From positions 1,054,001-1,118,000 of the forward strand of contig JACONN010000002.1 of the NCBI GenBank assembly GCA_014323675.1: a DNA stretch of 64,000 nt. Direction: 5' to 3'. The stretch's first letter is position 1, and the number at the start of each line of letters is the position of its first letter. Below the pieces are notes generated by a model. The model was given only the letters and a program-made list of their open reading frames with translations, had not been told where the DNA came from and searched no databases. The position numbers and the translations under genes were made by a program. This DNA comes from Hormoscilla sp. GM7CHS1pb. GTDB taxonomy: Bacteria; Cyanobacteriota; Cyanobacteriia; Cyanobacteriales; Desertifilaceae. Shown here piece by piece: positions 36,336-46,984 of this stretch.

Positions 36336-36699
36336 AATGGTATAACTGTTGCTGTGTTGGCAAACTGCAACTCCCATATCTACACCAAGTATAGCTTATC
36401 ATAGCACTGACTTGCTTTGCTTCCAGTTCCATACCTGAGGATTACGAATGTTCTTCTTCGCACCGAATAGCGATCGCCTGTCGTGCCATGCTTCCCTGAC
36501 AATGGTCGCCGCCCCCACCAAGGGGCGATCGCCCAACTCCCCAGGTAATACAGCGGACCCACCTGGAGGCATCCGCCTCGAAAGCGGTGCGTTCCCAGGG
36601 GTCGCCAGGGAACGAGAAAAATGCTTTCAGTGGGTTTTAACCCACGGCGGGCCCAGGAGGCTAATCGAAACCCGATCGCCCGACTCCCAGGTCCGCGAT
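36336..36699. other. Gene-free stretch
   Basis: No gene seen. It contains several GCGATCGCC sites, a GTTCCCAGGGGTCGCCAGGGAAC palindrome-like repeat (about 36592) and a stretch on preserved TTTTAACCCACGG, all repeat-type sequence. Confidence 0.4.
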
Positions 36700-39695
36700 T
36701 TAACTGTACTCGTCTTCATCCTTAAAGTTTTCGTGTACCCAGAGAAATTCGTGACGTTTGTTTTGCACCCGAACTAATCCCCCAAAGCTTGGGTCTTTTT
36801 CCTTTAAGATGGCGTGTAGTTGGCGCAGCGTCGCCCCTTCTGCCCGTCTGGAACCCTGGTCTCCCCCTACCCAATCTGCTGGTGCATCGCTTCCCCCGCC
36901 CTTCAGGGCGTCCTGACTCCCTCGCGCGACTGCTTTAACAACCTCTAGACCGAGTTCGAGTTCTTTTTTTATGTCCTCATAATTATCTAAAGCCAGTTTA
37001 GCAGCCGCGCCTGCTACTGGAGTCCATAAAAACAAGGTTGTTGCCATCAACTTGAGAAATGGCTTTGCCTTAACAAACCATTCTCGTTCTAATTCTAACT
37101 CATATACTCCTCGCTTATCCCCTGGAGAATTTAAGGCCGGGAGTGGCCGACGAGAGTGTTCGCACCACAGCGTTAACTTAAATTTGGCCTTCACCCATTT
37201 ATCCAGATCCCAAAATCCCGGCTCGATGGGTTGGAAACTGAACAGGCGCGGACCATCTTTCGCTTCATCCGCGAGCATCTGCTTGAGGGCAGCAAATTGG
37301 TAATCAGTTTTACTCCGTAATTCCTGCTGGTCTTCGTTGATTTTGTCTAAATTTTCCAGCACGGCGTCTATTTTGTCGAGTTTTTTTAGTGCTTCTATCA
37401 GTGCTTGGGGGTCGAAGGGAATTTGAGAGGTAGTTTGTTGAGATGGCGCGTTACGATCGATATCCTGCAACCGATCGCAACCCTGTAACGTGCAAAGAAA
37501 CGGCATTCCATAACTTTTATATTGAATCAGTTTCTCGACATCAAACAATTCCGTGCCGGGTGCGCCTTTCCCGCAAGGATCGATGCAGGGCACCATCACC
37601 TGGCACCTGAGCCCTTTCCAGAAATATTCTACTAGCCATTTAACTTCTTTGCTCAGTTCGTGGATCAAAAACTCCGGGTAAGCTGCTCGTACCGTTATCC
37701 ACAGGTTCGTACCCTTATATTCTAGCAGCGCCCGACCATTGTAATCATCATCCAGCATCAGATCCCGTTTCCAATGTACGCTTTTACGGTAGTCTTTTTT
37801 GCCGAGGGAATATTTATGCAGGCGCACGATTAACAGGTAAAACAGTCCTTCGGCATTGGCGGAAGCTCCTCCTTCATCGACAATGCGACAAATTAGCTGC
37901 TTTTCTGATTTACCCGCTGTCGGTTTGTTGCTCCAGTTTTGCTTTAGTAACTCGGTTGGGCGCTTGTCGGAAACTAACTGCGCGATCAAGCTACTGTCGC
38001 TGCGTTCCCCATTGAGAAAGACGCGATAGGATAGGTCGAAGCATTCCATCAACTTCCGAAAGATGGGATGCAACTCTGACGGATAGCGTTCCGTTGGGGG
38101 TCGTTCCACAACTGCTTGAGGCGGCTAAACTTCACTAAACCCCCGTTTTCCTTATCGTCCAGGACGAAACTAATCGCTTTTGCTAGCCAGTCCGGCTTGA
38201 GTATGACGATATTTTTCAGAAGATTATCGTTATGGTAATGGATTAGATGACCCAAGGTATGGGAGATGCCCAGGAATAAGTTGGCTTCGGACTCTTGTTC
38301 GGCGCAGAGTTCGATCGCCTGGTCGTAGGAAAGGTAAGCTTTGGCAGTGGTTTGCAACTTTTCCCGCAGTTGCTGCCATTTGGCGGGGACTTTCCGTCCT
38401 ACTTCCGGAAGACTCGCTGCCCGGGCGATCGCCTCTTTCAATTCATCGATATGATTATCAGTGGCATCGGGTTTGCTATCAACGTGAAAGAATCTCAGGA
38501 CTGTATCCCCGCCGAAGCGGGTGGTAATATCGTCGCTGTCTATATCGGGTTGTCGTGCGTTGGGACCGCCGTGAGTCGCAACAACCAGGATTTTTGCTTT
38601 TGGTGCGCGATGTTTAATAAGGTTAATCCAGTATTCAATAAAATTCTGCTGCGGACCTTCCCGTGGTTTCCACAGTACCAGATAGACTGCGGGAGCGCTG
38701 AAGAACAACTGGTGGGTAGGTCGATAAACGGGCTGACCGCCAAAGTCCCAACCATTTAATTTAATTTCCTTACCGCTGTCGGGAACTTTTACTGTGAATG
38801 ATTTGATTTCAATGCCGTGAGTCGTGGGTCGGTTCTCTACCCATTCATCGCCACACAAGGCCCCCAACAGACTGGTTTTACCTACTTCTCCCTCGCCTAC
38901 CAGAATTAGCTTTGCTTCGTTTAACTCTACCTGCTGCGATCGTGCCTGAGAGCGCAGATATTCCAAAACTACTGCGGTGCCTTGTTCGTAAGCAGCAGCG
39001 AGTTCGGGGTTGAGAGGGTTTTTGTCGAGGGAAAGCTCTTGCAACGAGGTGAGTTTTCCCAGCCCTTCTGGCAGGCTGCTTATTTGGTTTCTCGAGAGGT
39101 AAAGCCTTTGCAACGAGGTGAGTTTTCCCAGCCCTTCTGGCAGGCTGCTTATTTGGTTTTCCATGAGGTCAAGCTCTTGCAACGAGGTGAGTTTTCCCAG
39201 CCCTTCTGGCAGGCTGCTTATTTGGTTTCTCGAGAGGTAAAGCCTTTGCAACGAGGTGAGTTTTCCCAGCCCTTCTGGCAGGCTGCTTATTTGGTTTTCC
39301 ATGAGGTCAAGCTCTTGCAACGAGGTGAGTTTTCCCAGCCCTTCTGGCAGGCTGCTTATTTGGTTTGCCGAGAGGTAAAGCTTTTGCAACGAGGTGAGTT
39401 TTCCCAGCCCTTTTGGCAGGCTGCTTATCTGGTTTGCCGAGAGGTAAAGTGAGTTTTTCCAGCACTTCTGGCAGGCTGCTTATTTGGTTTGCCGAGAGGT
39501 AAAGCTTTTGCAACGAGGTGAGTTTTCCCAGCACTTCTGGCAGGCTGCTTGGTTGTACGAGAGGTTAAGTTCTTGTAGGTTTGTGAGTTTTCCGATCGCC
39601 TCTGGCACCTTCGTGAGGCCCATACGGAGTGTTGTCGATCCATCTCGCCGTGCTCGGTCAATGCGCTGCTTTGCTTTTCTGTATTCCTTGCTCAT
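36700..39695 (-). pseudogene. LRR-Roc-COR (ROCO) protein, frame broken at three points
   Basis: Starts at 39695 with MSKEYRKAKQRIDRARRDGS, then about nine 23-residue leucine-rich repeats (LPEGLGKLTSLQELDLMENQ type). A Roc GTPase follows (GEGEVGKTS, WDFGGQPVYRPTHQLFF, ATHGG), then a COR-like region (ILKPDWLAKAISFVLDD) and a C-terminal part with a hydrophobic segment near the end (TTLFLWTPVAGAAAKLAL). In the LRR part a 4-base deletion near 39550 and a 14-base deletion near 39452 nearly compensate each other, but a stop lies between them. Near 38105, a CCCCC run breaks the frame before RYPSELHPIFRKLMECFDL. ROCO proteins are GTP-driven signalling scaffolds. Confidence 0.85.
39030..39530. repeat. 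69-bp LRR-coding tandem repeats with 138-bp super-period
   Basis: Consecutive 69-base units encode 23-residue LRRs. Units alternate between an RLYLSRNQ and an ELDLMENQ form, so pairs are repeated almost exactly every 138 bases, a sign of recent duplication of a two-unit block. The deletions that break the frame lie at unit junctions. Confidence 0.8.
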
Positions 39696-40099
39696 GAACA
39701 TAGCGTTTCATCCCCACTTCTACAGTAATGCCAATTGTATCACGGCCTTCCCTACCACGGGGGGAAAAGTTTGATATCCCGTTTGCTAGCGCCCGCCCTC
39801 ACGGTCTTCTGGAGTTCCGCTACCACGGGGCCGCCTGTCCCTCCTGCCAGCCCAGACCCAGATCGTTTTTGTAGGGGTGAAGCATTGGGGCGATCGGGGA
39901 AGATACCCACGGACAAATTTTCTTCCGCAATGCAACACCAAGCCACATCGCCCAGACCCCGATCTTTCCACAAGCGCGAAGAAACCCGGTAGGGGGTCTG
40001 CACGCGATCGGGGGGGCAGGTTCCGGTGTTCTCGTACCGGACATGCGCGATCGGTATGATACAATTTAACCATAGTCTTCAGGTAGGGGTACGGTAGAT
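39696..40099. other. Gene-free stretch before the Uma2 array
   Basis: Frames here overlap on both strands with no recognisable protein. The last 40 bases contain the array leader (ATAGTCTTCAGGTAGGGGTA) that precedes every Uma2 copy. Confidence 0.5.
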
Positions 40100-40844
40100 A
40101 TGGTACAACAACTAGAACAACTAAAAACTCCACAAGCGCCAGAGATTATCTATCCCGATAGCGACGGTCAACCAATGGCAGATAATACCACACAATATCG
40201 CTGGATCGTAACGATCCAGGAAAATATCGAATCCCTGTTTGCGGCCAATGCCGATGTTTTTGTCGCCGGAGACCTGCTCTGGTATCCGGTTGAAGGAAAT
40301 AATAAGATTAGAATGGCACCGGACGTCATGGTTGTATTTGGCCGGCCAAGGGCGATCGGGGTTCCTACAAACAATGGGAAGAAGATAACATCCCCCCCAG
40401 GTAGTGTTTGAAATCTTATCTCCAGGAAACCGCCCTGGAGAAATGACCAAGAAATTCGATCAGTACGATCTCTATGGGGTGGAAGAATACTACCTCTACG
40501 ATCCAGACAAAGTCAAGTTGACCGGTTGGCGGCGTAGGGAAGGAAAATTACAATCGATCGACCAGATGGATGGTTGGGTAAGTCCCCGACTCAAGGTGCG
40601 GTTTGACTTGACAGGGCCCGAACTACAGATATTCAAAGAATCAGGCGATCGGTTTTTAACTTATTCGGAAATGGAGGAACGGGCCGAACGGGAACAACAA
40701 CGTGCCGAACGGGAACAACAACGTGCCGAACGGGAACAACAACGTGCCGAACAGGAACGACAACTCAAAGAACAGGCGGAAGCGAAAATTAAAATGCTTT
40801 ACCTTCGACTGCAAGAACTGGGCATCGATCCCGAACAGTTGTAA
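40100..40844 (+). pseudogene. Uma2 array unit 1, frameshifted (C7)
   Basis: Founder-like copy, with QYRWIVTIQENIESLF where the others have QWSLIVTIKESLEFLF. Uma2 (DUF820) proteins have a PD-(D/E)XK restriction-endonuclease fold; their biological role in cyanobacteria, where they are amplified by the dozen, is unknown. One base is missing in the run near 40348 (GGCCAAGG, where other units have GGCCCAAGG), and the C tract near 40391 has 7 C, so the catalytic Glu and the coil are out of frame with the start. Four variable heptads precede the common end. The coil here is RAEREQQ-rich. Confidence 0.85.
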
Positions 40845-40877
40845 GTAGGCGATCGCCATTAAATTCGGGTCCGTTAG

Positions 40878-40903
40878 GGAGGAGTTCCGCTATGAACTCC
40901 TCC
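40878..40903. repeat. Spacer hairpin, loop orientation CGCTAT
   Basis: GGAGGAGTTC and GAACTCCTCC form a 10-bp stem around the loop CGCTAT. The same stem occurs after every Uma2 unit. Here, and after units 4, 6, 7, 8 and 9, the loop reads CGCTAT; after units 2, 3, 5, 10 and 11 it reads ATAGCG, the reverse complement. It could act as an intercistronic terminator or a recombination site. Confidence 0.85.
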
Positions 40904-40987
40904 GTCCGGCCCCGAAAGCCAGCAAGCCGTCAAGCACCTTCGTAGGATACAATTTCAACATAGTCTTCAGGTAGGAGTACAGTAGAT

Positions 40988-41859
40988 ATGGTACAACAAC
41001 TAGAAAAGCTCAAAACTCCACAAGCGCCAGAGATTATCTATCCCGATAGCGACGGTCAACCAATGGCAGATAATACCACACAATGGAGCCTTATCGTAAC
41101 CATCAAGGAAAGTCTCGAATTCCTGTTTGCGGCCAATGCCGATGTTTTTGTCGCCGGAGACCTGCTATGGTATCCGGTTGAAGGAAATAATAAGATTAGA
41201 ATGGCACCGGACGCCATGGTTGTCTTTGGCAGGCCCAAGGGCGATCGGGGTTCCTACAAACAATGGGAAGAAGATAACATCCCCCCCAGGTAGTGTTTGA
41301 AATCTTATCTCCAGGAAACCGCCCTGGAGAAATGACCAAGAAATTCGAGCTTTACGATCGCTATGGGGTGGAAGAATACTACCTCTACGATCCAGACAAA
41401 GTCAAGTTGACCGGTTGGCGGCGTAGGGAAGGAAAATTACAATCGATCGACCAGATGGATGGTTGGGTAAGTCCCCGACTCAAGGTGCGGTTTGATTTGA
41501 CAGGGCCCGAACTACAGATATTCACAGAATCAGGCGTTCGGTTTTTAACTTATTCGGAAATGGCACAACGGGCCGAACGCGAAGAACAACGGGCCGAACT
41601 CGAACGACAACTCAAAGAACAGGAACGACAACGTGCCGAACAGGAACGACAACGTGCCGAACTCGAACAACAACGGGCCGAACGGGAACGACAACTCAAA
41701 GAACAGGAACAACAACGTGCCGAACGGGAACGACAACTCAAAGAACAGGAACAACAACGTGCCGAACAGGAACGACAACTCAAAGAACAGGCGGAAGCGA
41801 AAATTAAAATGCTTTACCTTCGACTGCAAGAACTGGGCATCGATCCCGAACAGTTGTAA
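40988..41859 (+). pseudogene. Uma2 array unit 2, frame closed by C7 tract
   Basis: As written, the protein stops after 101 residues (NIPPR) because the C tract at about 41280 has seven C. With eight C the frame would run through VVFEILSPGNRPGE to the coil of ten variable heptads and give about 290 residues. The catalytic Asp lies before the break and the Glu after it, so the truncated product cannot be an active nuclease. Confidence 0.88.
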
Positions 41860-41899
41860 GTAGGCGATCGCAATTTATATCGGGTCCGTTGGAGAGTAG

Positions 41900-41925
41900 G
41901 GAGGAGTTCATAGCGGAACTCCTCC
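41900..41925. repeat. Spacer hairpin, loop orientation ATAGCG
   Basis: Same 10-bp stem as at 40878, but the 6-base loop is inverted (ATAGCG). The flanking sequence further on also differs as a block: GCCAGCTTGCTGTC here, GCCAGCAAGCCGTC in the other type. Confidence 0.85.
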
Positions 41926-42009
41926 GTCCGGCCCCGAAAGCCAGCTTGCTGTCAAGCACCTTCATAGGATACAATTTCAACATAGTCTTCAGGTAGGAGT
42001 ACAGTAGAT

Positions 42010-42840
42010 ATGGTACAACAACTAGAAAAGCTCAAAACTTCACAAGCGCCAGAGATTATCTATCCCGATAGCGACGGTCAACCAATGGCAGATAATACCA
42101 CACAATGGAGCCTTATCGTAACCATCAAGGAAAGTCTCGAATTCCTGTTTGCGGCCAATGCCGATGTTTTTGTCGCCGGAGACCTGCTATGGTATCCGGT
42201 TGAAGGAAATAATAAGATTAGAATGGCACCGGACGCCATGGTTGTCTTTGGCAGGCCCAAGGGCGATCGGGGTTCCTACAAACAATGGGAAGAAGATAAC
42301 ATCCCCCCCCAGGTAGTGTTTGAAATCTTATCTCCAGGAAACCGCCCTGGAGAAATGACCAAGAAATTCGAGCTTTACGATCGCTATGGGGTGGAAGAAT
42401 ACTACCTCTACGATCCAGACAAAGTCAAGTTGACCGGTTGGCGGCGTAGGGAAGGAAAATTACAATCGATCGACCAGATGGATGGTTGGGTAAGTCCCCG
42501 ACTCAAGGTGCGGTTTGATTTGACAGGGCCCGAACTACAGATATTCACAGAATCAGGCGTTCGGTTTTTAACTTATTCGGAAATGGCACAACGGGCCGAA
42601 CGCGAAGAACAACGGGCCGAACTCGAACGACAACTCAAAGAACAGGAACGACAACGTGCCGAACAGGAACGACAACGTGCCGAACGGGAACGACAACTCA
42701 AAGAACAGGAACAACAACGTGCCGAACAGGAACGACAACTCAAAGAACAGGAACGACAACTCAAAGAACAGGCGGAAGCGAAAATTAAAATGCTTTACCT
42801 TCGACTGCAAGAACTGGGCATCGATCCCGAACAGTTGTAA
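42010..42840 (+). CDS. Uma2 array unit 3, intact (C8), 276 aa
   Basis: Complete Uma2 nuclease. The nuclease domain spans about 25-190, with Asp75 in RMAPDAMVVF and Glu105 in VVFEILSPGN; Lys118/Lys119 and the GVEEYYLYDP strand complete the PD-(D/E)XK-like core. It is followed by a highly charged coiled coil of eight variable heptads (RAExExQ/LKEQExQ) and LRLQELGIDPEQL. The only unit with TSQAPE instead of TPQAPE near the start. Soluble; the coil suggests multimerisation, perhaps with other units. Confidence 0.92.
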   Translation: MVQQLEKLKTSQAPEIIYPDSDGQPMADNTTQWSLIVTIKESLEFLFAANADVFVAGDLLWYPVEGNNKIRMAPDAMVVFGRPKGDRGSYKQWEEDNIPPQVVFEILSPGNRPGEMTKKFELYDRYGVEEYYLYDPDKVKLTGWRRREGKLQSIDQMDGWVSPRLKVRFDLTGPELQIFTESGVRFLTYSEMAQRAEREEQRAELERQLKEQERQRAEQERQRAERERQLKEQEQQRAEQERQLKEQERQLKEQAEAKIKMLYLRLQELGIDPEQL

Positions 42841-42990
42841 GTAGGCGATCGCAATTTATATCGGGTCCGTTGGAGAGTAGGGAGGAGTTCATAGCGGAAC
42901 TCCTCCGTCCGGCCCCGAAAGCCAGCTTGCTGTCAAGCACCTTCGTAGGATACAATTTCAACATAGTCTTCAGGTAGGAGTACAGTAGAT

Positions 42991-43842
42991 ATGGTACAAC
43001 AACTAGAAAAGCTCAAAACTCCACAAGCGCCAGAGATTATCTATCCCGATAGCGACGGTCAACCAATGGCAGATAATACCACACAATGGAGCCTTATCGT
43101 AACCATCAAGGAAAGTCTCGAATTCCTGTTTGCGGCCAATGCCGATGTTTTTGTCGCCGGAGACCTGCTATGGTATCCGGTTGAAGGAAATAATAAGATT
43201 AGAATGGCACCGGACGCCATGGTTGTCTTTGGCAGGCCCAAGGGCGATCGGGGTTCCTACAAACAATGGGAAGAAGATAACATCCCCCCCCAGGTAGTGT
43301 TTGAAATCTTATCTCCAGGAAACCGCCCTGGAGAAATGACCAAGAAATTCGAGCTTTACGATCGCTATGGGGTGGAAGAATACTACCTCTACGATCCAGA
43401 CAAAGTCAAGTTGACCGGTTGGCGGCGTAGGGAAGGAAAATTACAATCGATCGACCAGATGGATGGTTGGGTAAGTCCCCGACTCAAGGTGCGGTTTGAT
43501 TTGACAGGGCCCGAACTACAGATATTCACAGAATCAGGCGTTCGGTTTTTAACTTATTCGGAAATGGCACAACGGGCCGAACGCGAAGAACAACGGGCCG
43601 AACTCGAACGACAACTCAAAGAACAGGAACGACAACGTGCCGAACAGGAACGACAACGTGCCGAACTCGAACAACAACGGGCCGAACGGGAACGACAACT
43701 CAAAGAACAGGAACAACAACGTGCCGAACGGGAACGACAACGTGCCGAACAGGAACGACAACTCAAAGAACAGGCGGAAGCGAAAATTAAAATGCTTTAC
43801 CTTCGACTGCAAGAACTGGGCATCGATCCCGAACAGTTGTAA
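42991..43842 (+). CDS. Uma2 array unit 4, intact (C8), 283 aa
   Basis: Same nuclease domain as unit 3, with all catalytic positions kept and the eight-C tract in frame. The coil has nine variable heptads, including a RAELEQQ-RAERERQ pair absent from unit 3. The spacer that follows has the CGCTAT loop and the shorter CCATTAATTCGGGT start, as after unit 1. Confidence 0.92.
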   Translation: MVQQLEKLKTPQAPEIIYPDSDGQPMADNTTQWSLIVTIKESLEFLFAANADVFVAGDLLWYPVEGNNKIRMAPDAMVVFGRPKGDRGSYKQWEEDNIPPQVVFEILSPGNRPGEMTKKFELYDRYGVEEYYLYDPDKVKLTGWRRREGKLQSIDQMDGWVSPRLKVRFDLTGPELQIFTESGVRFLTYSEMAQRAEREEQRAELERQLKEQERQRAEQERQRAELEQQRAERERQLKEQEQQRAERERQRAEQERQLKEQAEAKIKMLYLRLQELGIDPEQL

Positions 43843-43984
43843 GTAGGCGATCGCCATTAATTCGGGTCCGTTAGGGAGGAGTTCCGCTATGAACTCCTCC
43901 GTCCGGCCCCGAAAGCCAGCAAGCCGTCAAGCACCTTCGTAGGATACAATTTCAACATAGTCTTCAGGTAGGAGTACAGTAGAT

Positions 43985-44730
43985 ATGGTACAACAACTAG
44001 AAAAGCTCAAAACTCCACAAGCGCCAGAGATTATCTATCCCGATAGCGACGGTCAACCAATGGCAGATAATACCACACAATGGAGCCTTATCGTAACCAT
44101 CAAGGAAAGTCTCGAATTCCTGTTTGCGGCCAATGCCGATGTTTTTGTCGCCGGAGACCTGCTATGGTATCCGGTTGAAGGAAATAATAAGATTAGAATG
44201 GCACCGGACGCCATGGTTGTCTTTGGCAGGCCCAAGGGCGATCGGGGTTCCTACAAACAATGGGAAGAAGATAACATCCCCCCCAGGTAGTGTTTGAAAT
44301 CTTATCTCCAGGAAACCGCCCTGGAGAAATGACCAAGAAATTCGAGCTTTACGATCGCTATGGGGTGGAAGAATACTACCTCTACGATCCAGACAAAGTC
44401 AAGTTGACCGGTTGGCGGCGTAGGGAAGGAAAATTACAATCGATCGACCAGATGGATGGTTGGGTAAGTCCCCGACTCAAGGTGCGGTTTGATTTGACAG
44501 GGCCCGAACTACAGATATTCACAGAATCAGGCGTTCGGTTTTTAACTTATTCGGAAATGGCACAACGGGCCGAACGCGAAGAACAACGGGCCGAACTCGA
44601 ACGACAACTCAAAGAACAGGAACGACAACGTGCCGAACAGGAACGACAACTCAAAGAACAGGCGGAAGCGAAAATTAAAATGCTTTACCTTCGACTGCAA
44701 GAACTGGGCATCGATCCCGAACAGTTGTAA
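43985..44730 (+). pseudogene. Uma2 array unit 5, frame closed by C7 tract
   Basis: Stops after 101 residues at the seven-C tract near 44280. The 3' portion in the other frame is otherwise intact and carries the shortest coil type (four variable heptads: RAEREEQ, RAELERQ, LKEQERQ, RAEQERQ). Confidence 0.88.
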
Positions 44731-44880
44731 GTAGGCGATCGCAATTTATATCGGGTCCGTTGGAGAGTAGGGAGGAGTTCATAGCGGAACTCCTCCGTCC
44801 GGCCCCGAAAGCCAGCTTGCTGTCAAGCACCTTCATAGGATACAATTTCAACATAGTCTTCAGGTAGGAGTACAGTAGAT

Positions 44881-45312
44881 ATGGTACAACAACTAGAAAA
44901 GCTCAAAACTCCACAAGCGCCAGAGATTATCTATCCCGATAGCGACGTTCGGTTTTTAACTTATTCGGAAATGGCACAACGGGCCGAACGCGAAGAACAA
45001 CGGGCCGAACTCGAACGACAACTCAAAGAACAGGAACGACAACGTGCCGAACAGGAACGACAACGTGCCGAACTCGAACAACAACGGGCCGAACGGGAAC
45101 GACAACTCAAAGAACAGGAACAACAACGTGCCGAACAGGAACGACAACGTGCCGAACGGGAACGACAACTCAAAGAACAGGAACAACAACGTGCCGAACA
45201 GGAACGACAACTCAAAGAACAGGAACGAAAACTCAAAGAACAGGCGGAAGCGAAAATTAAAATGCTTTACCTTCGACTGCAAGAACTGGGCATCGATCCC
45301 GAACAGTTGTAA
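44881..45312 (+). CDS. Uma2 array unit 6, nuclease domain deleted, coil only
   Basis: The first 22 residues (MVQQLEKLKT...YPDSD) join directly to RFLTYSEMAQ, removing the whole nuclease domain and the C tract. The join lies at a short shared GCG(A)CG/GCG sequence, as expected for a recombination or slippage deletion. The frame stays open, so a 143-residue coiled-coil protein with twelve variable heptads can be made. If multimerisation is through the coil, it could be a dominant-negative partner. Confidence 0.85.
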   Translation: MVQQLEKLKTPQAPEIIYPDSDVRFLTYSEMAQRAEREEQRAELERQLKEQERQRAEQERQRAELEQQRAERERQLKEQEQQRAEQERQRAERERQLKEQEQQRAEQERQLKEQERKLKEQAEAKIKMLYLRLQELGIDPEQL

Positions 45313-45402
45313 GTAGGCGATCGCAATTTATATCGGGTCCGTTGGAGAGTAGGGAGGAGTTCCGCTATGAACTCCTCCGTCCGGCCCCGAAAGCCAGCAA
45401 TG

Positions 45403-45896
45403 GGGTGGAAGAATACTACCTCTACGATCCAGACAAAGTCAAGTTGACCGGTTGGCGGCGTAGGGAAGGAAAATTACAATCGATCGACCAGATGGATGGT
45501 TGGGTAAGTCCCCGACTCAAGGTGCGGTTTGATTTGACAGGGCCCGAACTACAGATATTCACAGAATCAGGCGTTCGGTTTTTAACTTATTCGGAAATGG
45601 CACAACGGGCCGAACGGGAACAACAACGTGCCGAACGGGAACAACAACGTGCCGAACAGGAACAACAACGTGCCGAACGGGAACGACAACTCAAAGAACA
45701 GGAACAACAACGTGCCGAACGGGAACGACAACTCAAAGAACAGGAACGGCAACTCAAAGAACAGGAACAACAACGTGCCGAACAGGAACGACAACTCAAA
45801 GAACAGGAACGACAACTCAAAGAACAGGCGGAAGCGAAAATTAAAATGCTTTACCTTCGACTGCAAGAACTGGGCATCGATCCCGAACAGTTGTAA
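45403..45896 (+). pseudogene. Uma2 array unit 7, 5' half deleted
   Basis: The spacer after unit 6 is joined at GCCAGCA to ATGGGGTGGAAGAATACT inside the gene, so the start, the catalytic residues and the C tract are missing. An open frame reaches back into the spacer, but its only starts are weak. Ten variable heptads follow. The deletion endpoints of units 6 and 7 suggest separate events. Confidence 0.8.
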
Positions 45897-46046
45897 GTAG
45901 GCGATCGCAATTTATATCGGGTCCGTTGGAGAGTAGGGAGGAGTTCCGCTATGAACTCCTCCGTCCGGCCCCGAAAGCCAGCAAGCCGTCAAGCACCTTC
46001 GTAGGATACAATTTCAACATAGTCTTCAGGTAGGAGTACAGTAGAT

Positions 46047-46834
46047 ATGGTACAACAACTAGAAAAGCTCAAAACTCCACAAGCGCCAGAGATTATCTAT
46101 CCCGATAGCGACGGTCAACCAATGGCAGATAATACCACACAATGGAGCCTTATCGTAACCATCAAGGAAAGTCTCGAATTCCTGTTTGCGGCCAATGCCG
46201 ATGTTTTTGTCGCCGGAGACCTGCTATGGTATCCGGTTGAAGGAAATAATAAGATTAGAATGGCACCGGACGCCATGGTTGTCTTTGGCAGGCCCAAGGG
46301 CGATCGGGGTTCCTACAAACAATGGGAAGAAGATAACATCCCCCCCAGGTAGTGTTTGAAATCTTATCTCCAGGAAACCGCCCTGGAGAAATGACCAAGA
46401 AATTCGAGCTTTACGATCGCTATGGGGTGGAAGAATACTACCTCTACGATCCAGACAAAGTCAAGTTGACCGGTTGGCGGCGTAGGGAAGGAAAATTACA
46501 ATCGATCGACCAGATGGATGGTTGGGTAAGTCCCCGACTCAAGGTGCGGTTTGATTTGACAGGGCCCGAACTACAGATATTCACAGAATCAGGCGTTCGG
46601 TTTTTAACTTATTCGGAAATGGCACAACGGGCCGAACGCGAAGAGCAACGGGCCGAACGGGAACAACAACGTGCCGAACGGGAACAACAACGTGCCGAAC
46701 GGGAACAACAACGTGCCGAACAGGAACGACAACTCAAAGAACAGGAACGGCAACTCAAAGAACAGGCGGAAGCGAAAATTAAAATGCTTTACCTTCGACT
46801 GCAAGAACTGGGCATCGATCCCGAACAGTTGTAA
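46047..46834 (+). pseudogene. Uma2 array unit 8, frame closed by C7 tract
   Basis: Ends after 101 residues at the seven-C tract near 46340. The out-of-frame coil has six variable heptads, mostly RAEREQQ as in unit 1. Confidence 0.88.
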
Positions 46835-46984
46835 GTAGGCGATCGCAATTTATATCGGGTCCGTTGGAGAGTAGGGAGGAGTTCCGCTATGAACTCCTCC
46901 GTCCGGCCCCGAAAGCCAGCAAGCCGTCAAGCACCTTCGTAGGATACAATTTCAACATAGTCTTCAGGTAGGAGTACAGTAGAT

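Noticed and set aside
38982..39452. Plus-strand frame repeating LLQRGEFSQPFWQAAYLV
   Set aside because: Antisense shadow of the LRR-coding repeats of the ROCO gene.
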